From the NCBI GenBank assembly GCA_016714975.1, contig JADKBR010000001.1, positions 682,001 to 746,000 on the forward strand: a stretch of DNA of 64,000 nucleotides, written 5' to 3'. Position numbers and translations under genes: made by a program. The notes under the pieces were generated by a model. The model saw only the letters and a list, made by a program, of their open reading frames with translations, ran no database searches and was not told the origin of the DNA. This document shows, one piece after another, positions 46,009 through 56,001 of the stretch. The stretch is from Candidatus Dechloromonas phosphorivorans. Lineage in GTDB: Bacteria > Pseudomonadota > Gammaproteobacteria > Burkholderiales > Rhodocyclaceae. Within the stretch, counting starts at the first letter, position 1, and every line of letters starts with the position of its first letter.

Positions 46009-49000
46009 TTATGACAGGCGCCTGAACTTCAGCAAGGCATAAATCGCCGGAATCACCGCCAGCGTCAGCACGGTCGATGAAATCATGCCGCCGACCATCG
46101 GCGCGGCGATGCGGCTCATGACTTCGGCGCCGGTGCCGGTGCCCCACAGGATGGGCAGCAGGCCGGCCATGATGGCGGTGACGGTCATCATCTTGGGGCG
46201 CACGCGCTCGACGGCGCCTTCCATGATGGCGGCGTAGAGATCGGCCGGTTGCGGTCGACGGCCTTCAGAGGCACATTTTGACTGGATCGCCGTCCACGGC
46301 GTGGTCGAGATAGATCAGCATGATCACGCCGGTTTCCGCGGCGACGCCGGAGAGCGCGATGAAGCCGACGGCGACGGCGACCGACAGGTTGTAGCCGAGC
46401 AGCCACATCAGCCAGATGCCGCCGACCAGCGCGAACGGCACCGAGAGCATGACGATCAGCGTTTCGGTGATGCGCCGGAAGTTGAGGTAGAGCAGCAGGA
46501 AGATGATGAGCAGCGTCAGCGGCACGACGACCTTGAGCTTGGCGATGGCGCGTTCCATGTACTCGAACTGGCCGCTCCAGGTGACGTAGGTGCCGGGGGT
46601 GAATTTGACCTTTTCATTGACCACTTTTCTCGCTTCGGCGACGTAGGAACCGATGTCGCGGTCGCGAATATCGACGTAGATGTAGGCGGAGAGCAGCGCG
46701 TTTTCGGTGCGGGATGGCCGGGGCGCCGGTGGTGATCTTGACTTCGGCGAGCTGGCCGAGCGGCACCATGGTAGCCGGCGCGCCCCATGTCGGCGGGCAC
46801 CGGCACCAGCACTTCGCGGGCGATGGCCTGCGGGTCGCTGCGCAGGTCGCGCGGGTAGCGCACTGTGACGCCGAAGCGTTCGCGGCCTTCGACGGTGGTG
46901 GTGACCATTTCGCCACCGAGCGCCGCCGCCACCACGTCCATCACCTCGCCGACGCTCAGTCCGTAGCGGGCGAGCGCCCGGCGGTCGGGGACGATGTCGA
47001 GGTAGAAGCCGCCGGTAATCCGTTCGGCGAAGGCGCTGCTGGTGCCCGGCACCGCCTTGACGACGCTTTCGATTTCCTTCGCCAGGCGCTCCATCTCGAC
47101 CAGATCGGTGCCGAAAATCTTGATGCCGATGGGCGTGCGGATGCCGGTGGACAGCATGTCGGTGCGCGCCTTGATCGGCATCGTCCATGAATTGGCGACG
47201 CCGGGGAACTGCAGCGCCTTGTCGAGTTCGGCGATCAGCTTGTCGGTGGTCAGGCCCGGCCGCCATTCGCTTTCTGGCTTGAGGTTGATGATGGTCTCGA
47301 ACATCTCCAGCGGCGCCGGGTCGGTCGCCGTCTGCGCCCGGCCGGCCTTGCCGAAAACCGAGGCGACTTCCGGGAAGCTCTTGATGATCTTGTCCTGGGT
47401 CTGCAGCAGCTCGGCGGCCTTGGTCACCGAGAGGCCGGGCAGCGTCGTCGGCATGTAGAACAGCGTGCCTTCGTTGAGCGTCGGCATGAACTCGCTGCCC
47501 AGTCGGCTGGCCGGGATGACACTGACCGCCAGCACGATGGCGGCGACGGCGATGGTCGCCTTCTTCCAGTTCATCACGCCGGCGATGATCGGGCGGTAAA
47601 TCCCGATCAGGAAGCGATTGACCGGGTTCTCGGCTTCCGGCCGGATTTGGCCGCGAATGAAGAGCAGCATCAGCACCGGCACCAGCGTCACCGAAAGAAG
47701 GCGGCGGCGGCCATCGAGAAGGTTTTGGTCCATGCCAGCGGTTTGAACAGCCGCCCTTCCTGCGCCTCCAGCGCAAACACCGGCAGGAACGACACGGTAA
47801 TAATCAGCAGGCTGAAAAACAGCGCCGGGCCGACTTCCTTGCAGGCGGCGATGATGGCTTCGCTACGCGAATCGCCCGGTTGCAAACGTTCGAGGTGCTT
47901 GTGCGCGTTCTCGATCATCACGATCGCCGCATCGATCATCGCCCCGACGGCGATGGCGATGCCGCCCAGGCTCATGATGTTGGCGTTGATGCCGAGCGCC
48001 CGCATGCCGATGAAGGCGGCGAGGATGGCGACCGGCAGCATCAGGATGGCGACCAGCGCCGAGCGCAGATGCAGCAGGAACACGATGCAGACCAGCGCGA
48101 CGATCAGGCTTTCCTCGGCCAGCGTGCGCTTCAGCGTATCGATGGCGCGGTGGATCAGTTCCGAGCGGTCATAGACGGTTTCGATACGCACGCCTTCGGG
48201 CAGCCCGGCGCTGATTTCATCGACCTTGGCCTTGAGGTTGTGGATGACCTCCAGGGCGTTCTGGCCATAACGCGCCATGGCGATACCCGATACCACTTCG
48301 CCTTCGCCGTTCAGCTCGGTCAGGCCGCGCCGCTCGTCGGCCACCAGCTCGACGCGGCCGATGTCGGCGATGCGTACCGGCGTGCCGTTCTGCGCCTTCA
48401 GCACCAGGTTTTCGATGTCATCCCGGCCGCGCAGGTAACCGCGCCCACGCACCATGTACTCGGTCTCGGCCATCTCCAGCGTGCGCCCGCCGACATCACG
48501 ATTGGAATTGCGGATCACCTCGGCGACGCGCATCAGCGGAATGCCGTAAACCTTGAGTTTTGACGGGTCGACCGTGACCTGGTACTGCTGCACGAAACCG
48601 CCGATGCTCGCCACCTCGGCCACCCCCGGCGCCTTGGCCAACTGGTAGCGCAGGTACCAGTCCTGCAAGGTGCGCAACTCGGCCAGCGTCTTGTCCTTGG
48701 CCAGCAAAGCGTATTGGTACACCCAGCCGACCCCGGTTGCATCGGGCCCCGAGCGTCGGCGTCACGCCTTTCGGCAGCTTGCCGGAAACCGAATTGACGT
48801 ACTCCAGCACCCGCGAGCGGGCCCAGTAGATGTCGGTGCCGTCCTCGAAAATGACGTACACGAAGGAGGCGCCGAAGAAGGAGAAGCCGCGCACCACCTT
48901 CGATTTCGGCACGGAGAGCAGCGCCGTGGTCAGCGGATAGGTCACCTGATCCTCGACCACCTGCGGCGCCTGGCCGGGGAATTCGGTGTACAGGATGACC

Positions 49001-49137
49001 TGGACGTCGGAGAGATCGGGAATCGCGTCAAGTGGGGTTTTCAGCACCGACCAGATGCCGGCGATGATGATGAAGAGGGTGGCAAGGAGGACAAGGAAGC
49101 GGTTCTTGGCGGACCAGGTGATGAGGGTGTTAAGCAT
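46009..49137 (-). pseudogene. cusA: CusA-type Cu(I)/Ag(I) RND efflux pump, frameshifted
   Basis: About 1040 residues when frames are joined, equal to E. coli CusA. Starts [22 protein letters not shown]. Cu/Ag-type wording: [28 protein letters not shown] split across PlsC-like RND motifs, [35 protein letters not shown] and ANSWTMPIKARTDMLSTGIRTPIGIKI. The frame changes near 48745, 47700, 46720-46770 and 46250. The inner-membrane proton antiporter works with CusB and CusC to export copper from the periplasm. It follows cusB across a 611-nt gap holding a long inverted repeat. Confidence 0.88.
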
Positions 49138-49224
49138 TGCAGGCTTTCTGCGGGGCAGCCTGGCTGGCGTGCTTTTGATTAGCTTAGGTTTCCGCCCTGA
49201 CGCGCGGGCATACTTTCTTTTTGA

Positions 49225-49690
49225 TGGCAAAAAGAAAGTAGCCAAAGAAAAGGCCACCCCTGGGTCGGTGCCGGCTGCGCCGGTTCCCTGTGCTACTCGG
49301 GTTGTTGGGCGGCTGGCTAAACTCGCCTGCGGCTCAAACAACGCCAGCCGACTGACCCCAACAACCCTGCGTTGCTCGGCACCTCCCAAGGGGCCCGAAA
49401 GGCGTCTCGGCTCGACTGGCAGCCGGAAAAATGACCTGTTGCGGTCAACTGCCCAAACAGGGCGAAAATCAAAAATCTGCCGGCACCCTCTCAGCCCCGG
49501 ATGGTTTACCGGGCCCCTTGGGAGATGCCGAGCAACGCAGAAATGCCGGGGGCAGTCGGCGAGCACTGTTTGAGGGGCGCAGCCCCGAGTTGCGCAGCCG
49601 CCCGGCGTTTCGAGTAGCGCAGGGAATCCGGCGCAGCCGGACACCGACCCAGGGGTGGCCTTTTCTTTGGCTACTTTCTTTTGGCCATAC
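49225..49690. repeat. Long imperfect inverted repeat between cusB and cusA
   Basis: The left arm (about 49225-49402) and right arm (about 49509-49690) are reverse complements over ~180 nt with scattered mismatches, separated by ~105 nt. Near-exact stretches include AGAAAGTAGCCAAAGAAAAG, GGCCACCCCTGGGTCGGTG, CTCCCAAGGGGCCCG and GTTGCTCGGCA on the left and their complements on the right. I recall related A/G-rich sequences as intergenic repeats in betaproteobacteria and pseudomonads; not verified here. As RNA the whole would fold into one large stem between cusB and cusA coding regions. The frames across it give only low-quality proteins. Confidence 0.8.
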
Positions 49691-49748
49691 AAAAGAAAGT
49701 ACGCCCGCCCGCAAGGCGGAATCCCCTGCTCAAAACAGGAAAACCCCA

Positions 49749-51260
49749 TCACTTCTTGACCAAAGAAGTCACCACCCATTCCCCCTGCCCCCGCTCCACA
49801 AACTCGAACTCAATCGCCGCCCCCGGCTTCACCCCCGCCACCAGCGAAGGATTCGCCAGCACAAAATCCATCTTCATCGCCGGCCACTTCAAACTCGCCA
49901 CCGGCTCATGCGAAATCGTCACCGTCCCCGCCGCCGCATCAACCGCATTCAAAACCCCACCGCCTGGTGTCCCACAGCAGAAGGTTTCGCGGGAGAAGCG
50001 CCCTCCGACTTCTGCATCCCTCCCAGCGCCGCTCTCAGATTGCTTTCGGCATCAATCAGGAAGTTGGCCGATGAAACGACCATTTCCCCTCGCGCACGCC
50101 CTCGAGCACCTGGACGAATTCCCCGCCCCGCTGCCCGAGTTTGACCTGTCGCGGCTCGAAGCGGCCTTCGCCCAGCTGCACGACAACGCCTGGCGCGACC
50201 CGCTGTCGATGACCGCCGAGGCCGGCACAGTCAGCACCGGCGCCGCGCCACCCGCCGGGATGTCGACGTCGGCGAACATTGCCGGCTTCAACTTGCCTTT
50301 CGGGTTGGGCAGTTCGATACGCACCGGTACCGTCCGCGTTTCCGCCTTGAGCGTCGGATAAACGTAAGCGATGCGGCCCTTCGAAGACCTCGCCGGGGTA
50401 GGCGTTGATCTTGATCTTTGCCTTCTGGCCGACATTCACCGCCGCAATGTCCTGCTCGAAGACATCGGCCAGCACCCAGACCGCCGCCGTATCGGCGATC
50501 TGGAACAGTGTCTCGCCGGGCATGAAGCGCATGCCCTGCAGCGCCTTCTTCTCGGTGACGACGCCGCCCACCGGCGAGCGGAAGGTCAGCGTGCGTTTCG
50601 CCTCGCCCGACCTGGCCAGCGCCTTGACCTGTTCCGCGGAAATATCCCAGTTCTTCAGGCGTTGCAGGCTGGACTCGGCGAGTTGCTGCATCGCCGCCTG
50701 CGCCTCGCCGCCAGCTTCGCCCAGCTTGCCGACGCCCTGCGCGGCGAGGGCGTATTCGCGCTGCGCCGAGACCAGTTCCGGGCTGTACACCTCGAACAGC
50801 GGCTGGCCGCGGCCGACCGGCTGGCCGCTGGTATTCACATGCAGGCGCTCGATGTAGCCCTCGAACTTGGCGGTCACCGTGTAGGTGCGGCTCTCGTCGA
50901 TCTCGACGCGGCCGCTGGCGCGCACGCTGCGGTCGAGGATCTGCATCTTCGCCGCTACGGTCCGGACGCCCAGTTTCTGGATTTTTCTCGGCGCTGATCT
51001 TGAGGCCGCTCCCGGCTTCATCCTCGCCTTCGTAGACCGGCAGGTAATCCATGCCCATCGGGTCCTTCTTCGGTACCGGCGAGGTGTCAGGCAGGCCCAT
51101 CGGGTTGCGGTAGAAGAGCAGCTTTTTTGCCGTTTTTGACCGTCGACCGCAGCAGACTGGGCAACGGCCTCATCGGCTTCGGCGACGCCAGCCGGTAACC
51201 GGCAAAACCGCCGGCCGCAAGGGCGATCGCGACAACAATCAGGGTTAGGCCGGTTCTCAC
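49749..51260 (-). pseudogene. cusB: CusB periplasmic adaptor with C-terminal CusF copper-binding domain, frameshifted
   Basis: About 500 residues. GTG start at 51260 with a membrane anchor (LTLIVVAIALAAGGFAGY). A metal-binding segment follows in another frame (LLFYRNPMGLPDTSPVPKKDPMGMDYLPVY, in two pieces). Then the adaptor barrel and hairpin: ASGRVEIDESRTYTVTAKF, SPVGGVVTEKKALQGMRF, VWVLADVFEQDIAAV. The C-terminal CusF domain has HEPVASLKWPAMKMDF, the His/Trp/Met Cu(I) site. Frame changes near 51120, 50990, 50390, 50190 and 49960. The start overlaps the cusC stop by 4 nt. Confidence 0.82.
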
Positions 51261-52504
51261 AGGTCTTCTCCGAGCAGGCGTTCGATTTCGGCCAGCCGCT
51301 GCTGCTGGCTGGCCTGGGCGCGCAGCAGCGCGAGCCTGGCGTTACGGATCTGGCGCTGGGCGTCGAGCAGCGTGGCGAAATCCACCTTGCCCGTTTCGTA
51401 GCCGGCGAGCGCCGACCTGAAAGTCAGTTCGGCCTGCGGCAACAGGCGGTTGCGGGTGATGTCCTCGGTCATGCGGGCGGCTTCCAGGTTGGCCAGCGCC
51501 GCGCCCAGTTCGCCGTTCAGCCGGTGGCCGAGCGCTTCCTTGCGCGCCGCAGCCGCTTCCAGCAGGCGCTCGGCCTCGCGTTCCTGGCTGCGGCGGGCGC
51601 CCTGCTGCAGCGGAATGTTCAGTTCCAGCATCACGGTCCACGCATCGATGCGGTCCTGTACCTGCGTCGGCTGCACGCCGACGATGAAATCCGGGAAGCG
51701 GTTGCGGTAAGCCAGGTCGCGGCTCTTCTCGGCGCCATCGATACGCGCCGCCTCGATGGCCAGTAGCGGGTTCCGGGCCTGCAGGCGTTCGCTCAGCCTG
51801 GCCGCATCGAGCCGCACCGGCAGCGGGCGCAGGCGTTCGGCTCGCCAGCGCGCGTCGGCATGGCGCGCCAGCATGGCGTTGATGAAAGTGCTCAGGTGAT
51901 GGTATTCGGCTTCCATGCCGACCACATCGCTGTCGAGCGTGCTGCGCTCGACCTGGGCGCGAATCGCATCCTGCTGCGCGGCCAGGCCGCCGGCGTAGCG
52001 TACCTGCGCGATCTGTTCGAGCTGGCGGCCGAGGGCGATGTTGTCGCGCGTCACCTGCAGCGCCCGGTGGGTCAGCCAGTATTGCGCGTAGAGGCCCTTG
52101 ATGCGGGCTGCCACCTCGACCCAGGTGTCGCTGGCGCGACCGCTGGCCTGGTTCGCCTCGGCGGCAGCAATGTCGCGCTTGAGGTCGCGCTTGCCCCAGA
52201 AAGGCAGCGGCTGCGCCAGCAGGTATTTGGTATCGCCGACCTGCGACGGCGACAGCGTCGCGCCCTGGGTGCCGTTGCGCGTGATGTTTTCCAGTTCGAC
52301 GCGCAGGAACGGATCGGGCAGCGCCCCGGCCGGGCCGATCCGCTCGCGCGCCGCTTCCGCCTCCAGCCGCACCATGCGCAGGTCCGGGCTGCCCTCGCGG
52401 GCGATGGCGAGCAGCGATTCGACGCTGGCGCCGGGCAAAGGCTCGGCGTGGGCCGGAGTACCGCCAGGCCAGCAGGAGCGCGGAGAGCCGATGCCTTTGG
52501 CCAT
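51257..52504 (-). pseudogene. cusC: TolC-family outer-membrane efflux protein (CusC role), signal peptide region frameshifted
   Basis: About 415 aa, OEP fold with two repeats (ARERIGPAGALPDPFLRVELEN; ALGHRLNGELGAALANLEAAR) and long heptad-like helices. The mature start AHAEPLPGASVESLLAIA is in frame, but the signal-peptide wording (RHRLSALLLA) sits in another frame just upstream, so at least one indel lies near 52450-52500. As written it runs on from the CusF domain upstream; I treat that as an artefact. Stop overlaps cusB GTG. Confidence 0.78.
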
Positions 52505-52838
52505 TTCGTAACGGCTGACGATGGCGTTGCCGCCCTTCATCTCGGCGGCGAAGCGGATCCTGTCGCCGGCCTTCAGCTTGTTCAGCCAGGCCTTGTCGGC
52601 GACGCCGAAAGTCATCGTCATCGGCGGCATGCCGATGCTGTCGAGCTGGCCATGCTGGATGACGACCTCGCTGGCGGCCTTGTCGATCTTCTTCCTGACG
52701 ACGCCGTCGGTGGGGGTCAGCAACGAGTGGCCGCGTTCGGACCGTTGGCGCCTGCCTTCGGCCCGCCATGGTCATGCCGGGCAGGCGAAGCTCAAGGCAG
52801 GAGAAGAGCAGACGAGAAGCAGGCGCATGGTTTTTCAT
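52505..52838 (-). pseudogene. cusF: CusF-like periplasmic copper chaperone, frameshifted
   Basis: ATG 52838 begins a signal peptide (MKNHAPASRLLFSCLELRLP). A His/Gly stretch (HDHGGPKAGANGPNAA) is in another frame. The copper-binding domain GVVRKKIDKAASEVVIQHGQLDSIGMPPMTMTF carries the His and Met ligands of CusF. It delivers periplasmic Cu(I) to the pump. First gene after the divergent regulatory region. Its natural 3' end is unclear because of indels. Confidence 0.65.
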
Positions 52839-52892
52839 CCGGGGAATGCCGTGATTCTGGATGACTGTGGTCGACGTGGCGCTGACGCCAGG

Positions 52893-52908
52893 ATTACAAG
52901 TTTGTAAT
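52893..52908. promoter_or_regulatory. CopR/CusR box in the cusF-cusR divergent region
   Basis: ATTACAA-GT-TTGTAAT, a 7-bp perfect dyad with a 2-bp spacer, matching the known operator form of copper-responsive OmpR-type regulators. It is placed between the divergent cusF (52838) and cusR (52948) starts, so one site can serve both directions. Confidence 0.8.
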
Positions 52909-52947
52909 CTGCGGACAAGCGAGGCGCTGCTCATGCAAAATGCGGCC

Positions 52948-53619
52948 ATGAAGATCCTCATCGTCGAAGACGAAGCGAAGACCGGCGACTACCTCAAGCA
53001 GGGCCTGAGCGAAGCCGGCTTCACCGCCGACCTGGTGCGCAACGGGCTAGACGGCATGCACGAAGGCCTTTCCGGCGGGTACGACCTGCTGATCCTCGAC
53101 GTCAACCTGCCGGGTCTCGACGGCTGGCAGGTGCTGAAGGCGCTGCGCGCCGCCGGGCGCGAGCTGCCGGTGCTGTTCCTGACCGCGCGCGACCAGGTCG
53201 AGGACCGGGTCAGGGGTCTGGAACTCGGCGCCGACGATTATCTGGTCAAGCCCTTCGCCTTTTCCGAACTGCTCGCCCGCGTGCGCACCCTGCTGCGTCG
53301 GGGGCGCGTCCGCGAAGCCGAGACGCTGGCCCTGGCCGATCTCGAACTGGACGTGCTGAAGCGCCGCGCCACCCGCGCCGGCAAGCGCATCGACCTGACG
53401 GCCAAGGAATTCGCGCTGCTCGAACTCTTCCTGCGCCGGCCGGGCGAAGTGCTCTCGCGCAGCTTCATCGCCTCGCAGGTGTGGGACATGAATTTCGACT
53501 CCGACACCAATGTCGTCGAAGTCGCCATCCGCCGCCTGCGCGCCAAGGTCGACGACGATTTCACACCGCGCCTGATCCACACCCTGCGCGGCATGGGCTA
53601 CGTGATGGAAATCCGCTGA
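52948..53619 (+). CDS. cusR: Heavy-metal (copper) response regulator CusR/CopR
   Basis: 223 aa, OmpR/PhoB type. The receiver domain has [15 protein letters not shown], phosphoacceptor Asp in [14 protein letters not shown], and FLTARDQ and LVKPFAF. The winged-helix DNA-binding domain is complete ([36 protein letters not shown]). It is intact. The wording [19 protein letters not shown] is typical of metal-responsive members. The ATG at 52948 fits the family; the frame extends upstream to 52861 through the operator. Confidence 0.93.
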   Translation: MKILIVEDEAKTGDYLKQGLSEAGFTADLVRNGLDGMHEGLSGGYDLLILDVNLPGLDGWQVLKALRAAGRELPVLFLTARDQVEDRVRGLELGADDYLVKPFAFSELLARVRTLLRRGRVREAETLALADLELDVLKRRATRAGKRIDLTAKEFALLELFLRRPGEVLSRSFIASQVWDMNFDSDTNVVEVAIRRLRAKVDDDFTPRLIHTLRGMGYVMEIR

Positions 53620-53621
53620 TC

Positions 53622-54982
53622 GTGAGCAAATGGCGCCAATCTGTCACGCTGCGCCTGGCGCTGGCGTTCGCACTGCTGGCCGCGCTGGTTTTCGCCGCGC
53701 TCGGCATCTACCTGAGCCGCTCGGCCGACCGACACATGGCCGACCTCGACGCGCACGAACTGCTGGGAAAGCTGGAACTGGCCCGCCATGTCGGGAGAAA
53801 CGAACACACCGCAGCGGCCTTCGCGGCGCGCTTCGGCGATGCGCTGGTCGGCGAGCACGGGGTGATCGTTGCGGTCGACGGCCAAAAAGGGCCATTTTTC
53901 TCCTGGCCCGACGCCGGCAAGGCGCGGGCGCTGGCCGAGGCTGCCACCGCCGTCGGCGAAACGCCGCTGCGCCTGGCGGTCGCCGGGAATGAATACCGGG
54001 CGGTGGGCGGCGCGCTCCATACCGGGTGGGGAGAGGAGGCGCGCGTCATCGTCGCCCGCGACATTCGTCATCACACCGATTTCCTCGACCAGTTGCGCCG
54101 CGATTTCTGGCTGGCGGTGCTGGCGGCCGCGCTGCTCACCGCCGTCGTCGGCCTGCTGGTCGCCCGCCGCGGCCTGCTTCCGGTACGCGCCATCGCCCGG
54201 GCTGCCGGGCGGATTTCCGCCGGCCGGCTGGGCGAGCGCATCGCGGAACAGGATGTGCCGGCTGAACTCGCCGAACTGGTCAGCGCCTTCAACGCCATGC
54301 TTGGCCGGCTCGAGGAATCGTTCCTGCGCCTGAGCGATTTTTCGGCCGATCTGGCGCACGAACTGCGCACGCCGATCCACACCCTGCGCATGCAGACCGA
54401 GGTTTCGCTCGCCAGGCCGCGCAGCGACGACGAATACCGCGACCTGCTGGCCTCGAGCCTCGAGGAATACGAGCGGCTGTCGCGCATCATTGGCGACATG
54501 CTGTTTCTGGCCAAGGCCGAACATGGCCTGGTCGCGCCCGGCACGGGGGAGGTTCCTCTGCGCGGACTGTGCCAGCGGCTGGTCGAGTATTACGGCATCC
54601 TGGCCGAAAACCTCAGTCTCGAACTGCGCGGCGACGAGGTCGGCGTCCAGGGCGATCAACTGATGCTGGAACGCGCAATCGGCAACCTGCTGGTCAACGC
54701 CATCCATCACACGCCCGCAGCGGGACGGATCACGCTGGAAATCGCCAGTCAGCCAGAGTTTGCAGTCATCACCGTAACCAACTCGGGGCCACCAATTCCG
54801 CCGACGCACTCGGCACGATCTTCGATCGCTTCGTTCGCCTGAGCCCGGACCACGAGGGCAGCGGACTGGGGCTGGCCATCGCCCGCTCGATCGTCCCCGC
54901 GCACGGCGGCACCATTGCCGTTCATGCCCGCAACCAGGCCACGCAGTTCGTCATCACCATCCCGATTCACACCGCCAGTTAA
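53622..54982 (+). pseudogene. cusS: Heavy-metal sensor histidine kinase CusS, one frameshift near the end
   Basis: About 453 residues. GTG start three bases after cusR. Two TM segments (LALAFALLAALVFAALGIYL; LAVLAAALLTAVVGLLV) flank a periplasmic sensor. A HAMP segment and the H-box DLAHELRTPIHTLRMQTEVSL (phospho-His) follow. The ATPase N-box is NLLVNAIHHTP. The frame breaks near 54797; the G-box (FDRFVRLSPDHEGSGLGLAIARSIV) continues in the next frame to 54982. One missing base explains it. Confidence 0.87.
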
Positions 54983-55059
54983 GCCTGGTGCTGGCCCGGC
55001 CGGCGCCGGCCGGAAGCCTGAGAATCGCCGCAAAATCCGCGTCGACCGCAACCAGCGGT

Positions 55060-55944
55060 TTATCTGCCGAACCAGTCCTCGATCTGCCGCGCGACCTCTT
55101 CCGGCTGATCGTGATGCAGCATGTGGTCGGTGTTCTCGATCCACGCCACGCTCAGGTTGGCGAAGCAGGCCTGGCGTGCTTCCCAGTCGCCGGGGCGGGT
55201 GGCGAAGTCGCGGATGATCCAGGAGTCGCGGCCGGCGACCCAGAGCACCGGACAGGTGATCTGCCGCCAGACGGCCATCGATTCCTCCAGGCGGAACAGG
55301 TAGGGGGCAGGCGCCTTGTGCCACGGATCGCCGTTCCAGATGATGCCATGGCGGCGCTGGCCGGCCTTGTTTTCGCCGTCGCCGATGCGGGCGAGGTGCT
55401 TGGAGGAATTCGGCGCGTTCCGGTGTCAGAAAACGGTCGGTGTGCAGCAGGCGGCGCGCGAAGGCGGCGCGATCCTGATAAACGTGCATGTGCGGCGGCC
55501 TTTGCAGGGTATCCAGCCACTGCTGATAGCGCTCCGGCGCCATCTCGGGCGCGTGCGGAGCGATCCCGAAGCCTTCCAGCGAGACGAGGCTCTCGATGCG
55601 CTCGGGCCGGATGCCGGCATACAGGCAGGCGATGATGCCGCCCATGCTGTGCCCGGCGATCCTGACCTTTCCCTTCCGGCGCATAGCGGTCGAGGATGGC
55701 TCGAGATCGCCGATGTGCTCGGCGAAGAAATAGGGGCGGCTCAGCCAGTCCGAGAGGCCGAAGCCGCGCCAGTCGGGGCGATGATGTTCCAGTCGCGCCG
55801 AGTTCATCGACGACGAACTGGAGCGAGGCCGAAACGTCCATCCAGCCGTGCAGCATGAACAGGGTCGGCGCCTTCGGGTTGCCCCACCGGCGGATGTGCA
55901 GGCGCACGTCGGGGAGATCGAGATATTCGAGCGGGAAGAAGCAT
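55060..55944 (-). pseudogene. Alpha/beta-fold hydrolase, frameshifted
   Basis: Pieces across three frames give one hydrolase of about 290 aa: VRLHIRRWGNPKAPTLFMLHGWMDVSAS (oxyanion HG), DWRGFGLSDWLSRPYFFAEHIGD, VRIAGHSMGGIIACLYAG (nucleophile Ser), and AVWRQITCPVLWVAGRDSWIIRDF (acid Asp) with ENTDHMLHHDQPEEVARQI (catalytic His). Frame changes near 55920, 55800, 55690 and 55385. Substrate unknown. Divergent from the transporter-acyltransferase gene. Confidence 0.7.
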
Positions 55945-56001
55945 GTCGGAGATAATGCCGTTTCTCAAGCTGCGATTCTGACACGTGAATACGGATATCG
56001 A

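Noticed and set aside
48986..50144. Long open frames across the cusB-cusA gap
   Set aside because: They read through the inverted repeat and show Arg/Pro/Ser-rich shadow composition without homology.
51257..52723. Apparent CusF-outer-membrane-channel fusion
   Set aside because: A signal-peptide sequence for the channel is visible in another frame at the junction, so the fusion looks like an indel artefact.
54749..55984. Single 411-codon minus frame as one protein
   Set aside because: Only the middle matches an alpha/beta hydrolase; the ends are shadow sequence, with the true ends in other frames.
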